Source of the DNA: Alitta virens
Lineage: Eukaryota; Annelida; Polychaeta; Phyllodocida; Nereididae
Assembly (NCBI GenBank): GCA_932294295.1
Contig: OW028573.1
Span: 58,195,829 to 58,259,828 of the forward strand
Reading direction: 5' to 3'
DNA length: 64,000 nucleotides
A program made the translations under genes and the position numbers. Below are positions 61,583-64,000 of the stretch, one piece after another. The notes beneath the pieces are model-generated. The model was given only the letters and a program-made list of their open reading frames with translations, was not told the DNA's origin and made no database searches. Within the stretch, counting starts at the first letter, position 1. Every line of letters starts with the position of its first letter.

Positions 61583-62129
61583 CATGTATAAAGGAGCAAT
61601 CCAAGGGATATGGTATAATCCAAAATAAATTTCCACTTGTTTTGTTTTTTTTGTTTTTTTTGGTCTTTAGTTTACATTTATCTTATGGAGAAGCAAACTT
61701 GAATTGTTACAAACATTTCTGTCCAGTTTGTGCTTCTCTTTGCTATTCGTGGCAAAATATGATAGAAAAACAGGACATTTATTATTATGGATTCTACTAT
61801 ACATGTAAATGTTAGGATACTAGACCATGGATTACCATGTCTACTTCTGGTGGCTAGTCATTTAAGCTGTCTAATCTTGTGGCTAGTAAGACTGAGATAC
61901 AATATATAGGTTACAGCTATCATGACTGAGACTCAATGTGGTTTTTGCTTTAGTATGACTGATATGAAATATAACTTTTGGCTGTAAGACTGAGATACAG
62001 TGCGGGTGGAACTGCACCAATGTATTTCCTGAGCTGAGGAGGAGAGAGCAATGTCTCAGATTATCTCCCTCCTTTAAGTCAACAAGTATGGTTAACCTGT
62101 AGGTTGATGCATTGACTGATGAATTGGAG

Positions 62130-62400
62130 AGGACAGGTGACAGGGGGCAGAGAGGGATATTGTCAGGGTTGTTATTACTGCCACTATACATCACTTCTGG
62201 TGTCATCAAGGGCTGCCGCTGTCTCACTTACACCCACACCCTCAACTAATCTCTCTTGTTGGTAAATTGTGGCAACTATAGTACACTTCATCCAGGTCCA
62301 AAAAAGGCCCGCAAAATGGAGATTTCTCTGTCGCATGGCAACAAGCCTAAATATGGAAAGACCAATATATAAATGTATATAAACACTTAACCACAGACTA
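62130..62400 (+). repeat. Dispersed repeat R2, copy 2
   Basis: GTCAGGGTTGTTATTAC, TATACATCACTTCTGGTGTC, CACCCAC, ATGGCAAC, CTAAATATGGAAAG and ATAAATGTATA align with copy 1 at 59.7-60.0 kb. A minus frame (62184-62537) through it is not recognisable as a protein. Confidence 0.45.
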
Positions 62401-64000
62401 CGTAATTGCCAGATATGTTCAACTTGCCGCAGGCCTGGATTTACATATGGGCAGTTGGGGAAACTGCCCGGGGCCCGGAGGTTTACGGGCACATGACAAT
62501 TATGTAAATGTAGTCTGTTCATCTTGTAATGCAACAAATAACAACAAAATCACTGATTTATGGTGTTTTCACTTAAAATTTCTATCCATTTTATACACAT
62601 AATAATTTATATAAAATCAAAATTGACTTAACCTATATGGGGGCCCAGGCCAGTTAGAGGAAACGTGAGAAAAGCAGTTTTTTAGGCATCTTTCCAGCCT
62701 CGCACCAAAGAAATCAAGGAATATACAATTATTTCATTTGGAGCTCATCAGGATGATCAGGTTTAGAAGCCCAATGAGCATCAAGTCAAAGATACGTGGA
62801 CATATATTCAATGGGCCTATGGGGTCAGGTTCCTTACACATCATGATCAGCTCAAGGCTAAAAAAAATCGAATTTTACAGAGAGTCAGAGGCCCCATTTA
62901 ATCTCGGGGTCTAACACCAACTCATAGAAACATGACTGCATCAGGGTCACAGGAGGTGAGGGGGTGAGGGCCTTTACAGTTTCTCCCTTACTTCACACGG
63001 GAGTAAAGCATTCATGATGGGCCATGTCTGGGGGCCTTGCGCCTATTTCAGAACAAAGATATAAGATATTATATATAAATTCCATTCTTTTTCAGTGCAA
63101 TACAATTTTTGAGCAAGACCCAGGAAGAAATTCAATGTTTTCTGAAGGGCAAAGGAAATGTGATGTAGATTATAATGTTCTCAAATCATAAATTGTGTAG
63201 AATTTGAAAAAATCTGACATGGTCTATATTCATTACTATGTTCTGATGAGTGTGGGGGGGGGGGGGGGGAGCAGGGGGTAGAAGAACAAAGGGGTCCTAG
63301 TTATTCTTGGATTCATTTTGAAGACAGGACTTCATGGACCGTAACTTATACAGGGATGCGAATCACTTTTTTCCTTTAAAGAAATTTGTGTAGGAAATGG
63401 GGACAGGAACGTTGTTTGATTTCAAGAATTAAATTTATATAATTCCTAGGCCTGATATAGTCATCTGGTCAAATTAAAACAGTCAACAACTTGCATGTCA
63501 TTGAAACCATCAGGAAATGTGTTTTCCCAAAAAACAGCGATCGGCTTATTCATTTCCTGTTTTTGAATTGATAATTATTTGATTGAAGGCGAATAACAAA
63601 TGATATAACTGAGCTTCCTGTCTCCATACATAATATCCATAGTTGCTTACATCCTATAAAAAAACATTACAACTTCATTCATGGGAGATCTTGGCATTTG
63701 AACTTCTTCCACTGCTTACTAGAAGAGGAAATACAAGTACTACAAGAACATTGTAGGGAAGGACACATTTCAAATGTATACCAAGCGGAAGGCAACATCT
63801 CTCATATGGACAGATCAAAGCATTGTATCCCATAAATATGTACATACATGTATACATGGGGCGACAGGGTGACTATAGTCAAACAGGCTGAAAGATTATC
63901 AAAGGCAGAATAGATTATAGAGAGATATTCATGTGCAGAATGAAAGTCAGCAGAAGGAAAGACTTGTAGTCAGCAGATTATGAATCTTCATCTCCATCAC
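62401..64000. other. Non-coding; possible DNA-transposon remnant at 62.43-63.05 kb
   Basis: CAGGCCTGGATTTACATATG at 62430 is followed by a small perfect hairpin GGGCAGTT-GGGGA-AACTGCCC and several GGGGCCC / GGGGGCC patches up to GGGGGCCTTGCGCC near 63035. The style recalls hAT-like ends, but no matching inverted end was found. The 16-G tract is at 63254-63269. Confidence 0.3.

Noticed and set aside
1..64000. CRISPR array, bacterial operon, phage or integrated virus
   Set aside because: No spaced direct repeats of CRISPR type, no runs of adjacent long genes and no viral structural or replication motifs were seen. The only polymerase motifs are those of LINE reverse transcriptases.

Overview
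The window looks like gene-poor nuclear DNA of an animal. It is AT-rich and mostly CpG-poor, has no operons or ribosome-binding sites, carries a spliced coding exon, and is crowded with non-LTR retrotransposon fragments, tRNA-derived SINEs, TA-flanked MITEs, minisatellites and microsatellites. The repeat types suggest a marine invertebrate, perhaps a deuterostome such as an echinoderm, hemichordate or cephalochordate. That placement is a guess from general character; no marker gene fixes it.

Layout. 1-30.4 kb: mostly non-coding DNA, probably the large first intron of the gene whose first coding exon lies at 30.4-31.2 kb on the minus strand. It holds a 142-bp MITE (3.5 kb), a LINE fragment (7.1-7.8 kb), a LINE 3' end with a hairpin (10.5 kb), a CRE cluster (15.6 kb), a 35-bp perfect inverted repeat (17.5-17.7 kb), a CRE/ETS promoter-like block followed by a 20-bp minisatellite with a 140-bp higher-order unit (18.6-19.1 kb), a CpG-rich CGTCT-dense patch (22.1-22.4 kb) and a broken proteinase-K-like subtilase (24.5-25.5 kb, minus strand). 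30.38-31.19 kb: the one confident gene piece, the N-terminal membrane exon of a PDE3-type cyclic nucleotide phosphodiesterase. 31.2-33.7 kb: its 5' flank.

33.5-42.6 kb is a transposon graveyard. Two minus-strand LINE fragments flank a nested complex of a TIR element rich in CCGG, a CpG-rich palindromic element, an AATATTGT-motif array and a plus-strand LINE. Two more plus-strand LINE fragments follow. 43.4-44.4 kb: a TATTG microsatellite, a perfect foldback MITE with TA ends and a SINE. 47.9-49.4 kb: a CpG-rich block and a promoter-like, GC-rich segment ending at a strong splice donor, possibly the first exon of a plus-strand gene. 51.7 kb: a short BTB-like coding stretch. 54-64 kb: a 13-bp minisatellite, a SINE with a clear 14-bp target duplication, further SINE-like units, a divergent TA-flanked element built on GGGGTAAGTTGAG, a second copy of the 3.5-kb MITE family and two dispersed repeat pairs.

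How it fits together. PDE3 enzymes hydrolyse cAMP and cGMP, and this exon would supply the membrane-association region and phosphorylation sites. The perfect CRE palindrome TGACGTCA occurs eight times in 64 kb, where about one is expected by chance, and one site lies about 280 bp inside the intron. This fits cAMP feedback on the gene but does not prove it. Other features look like independent insertions.
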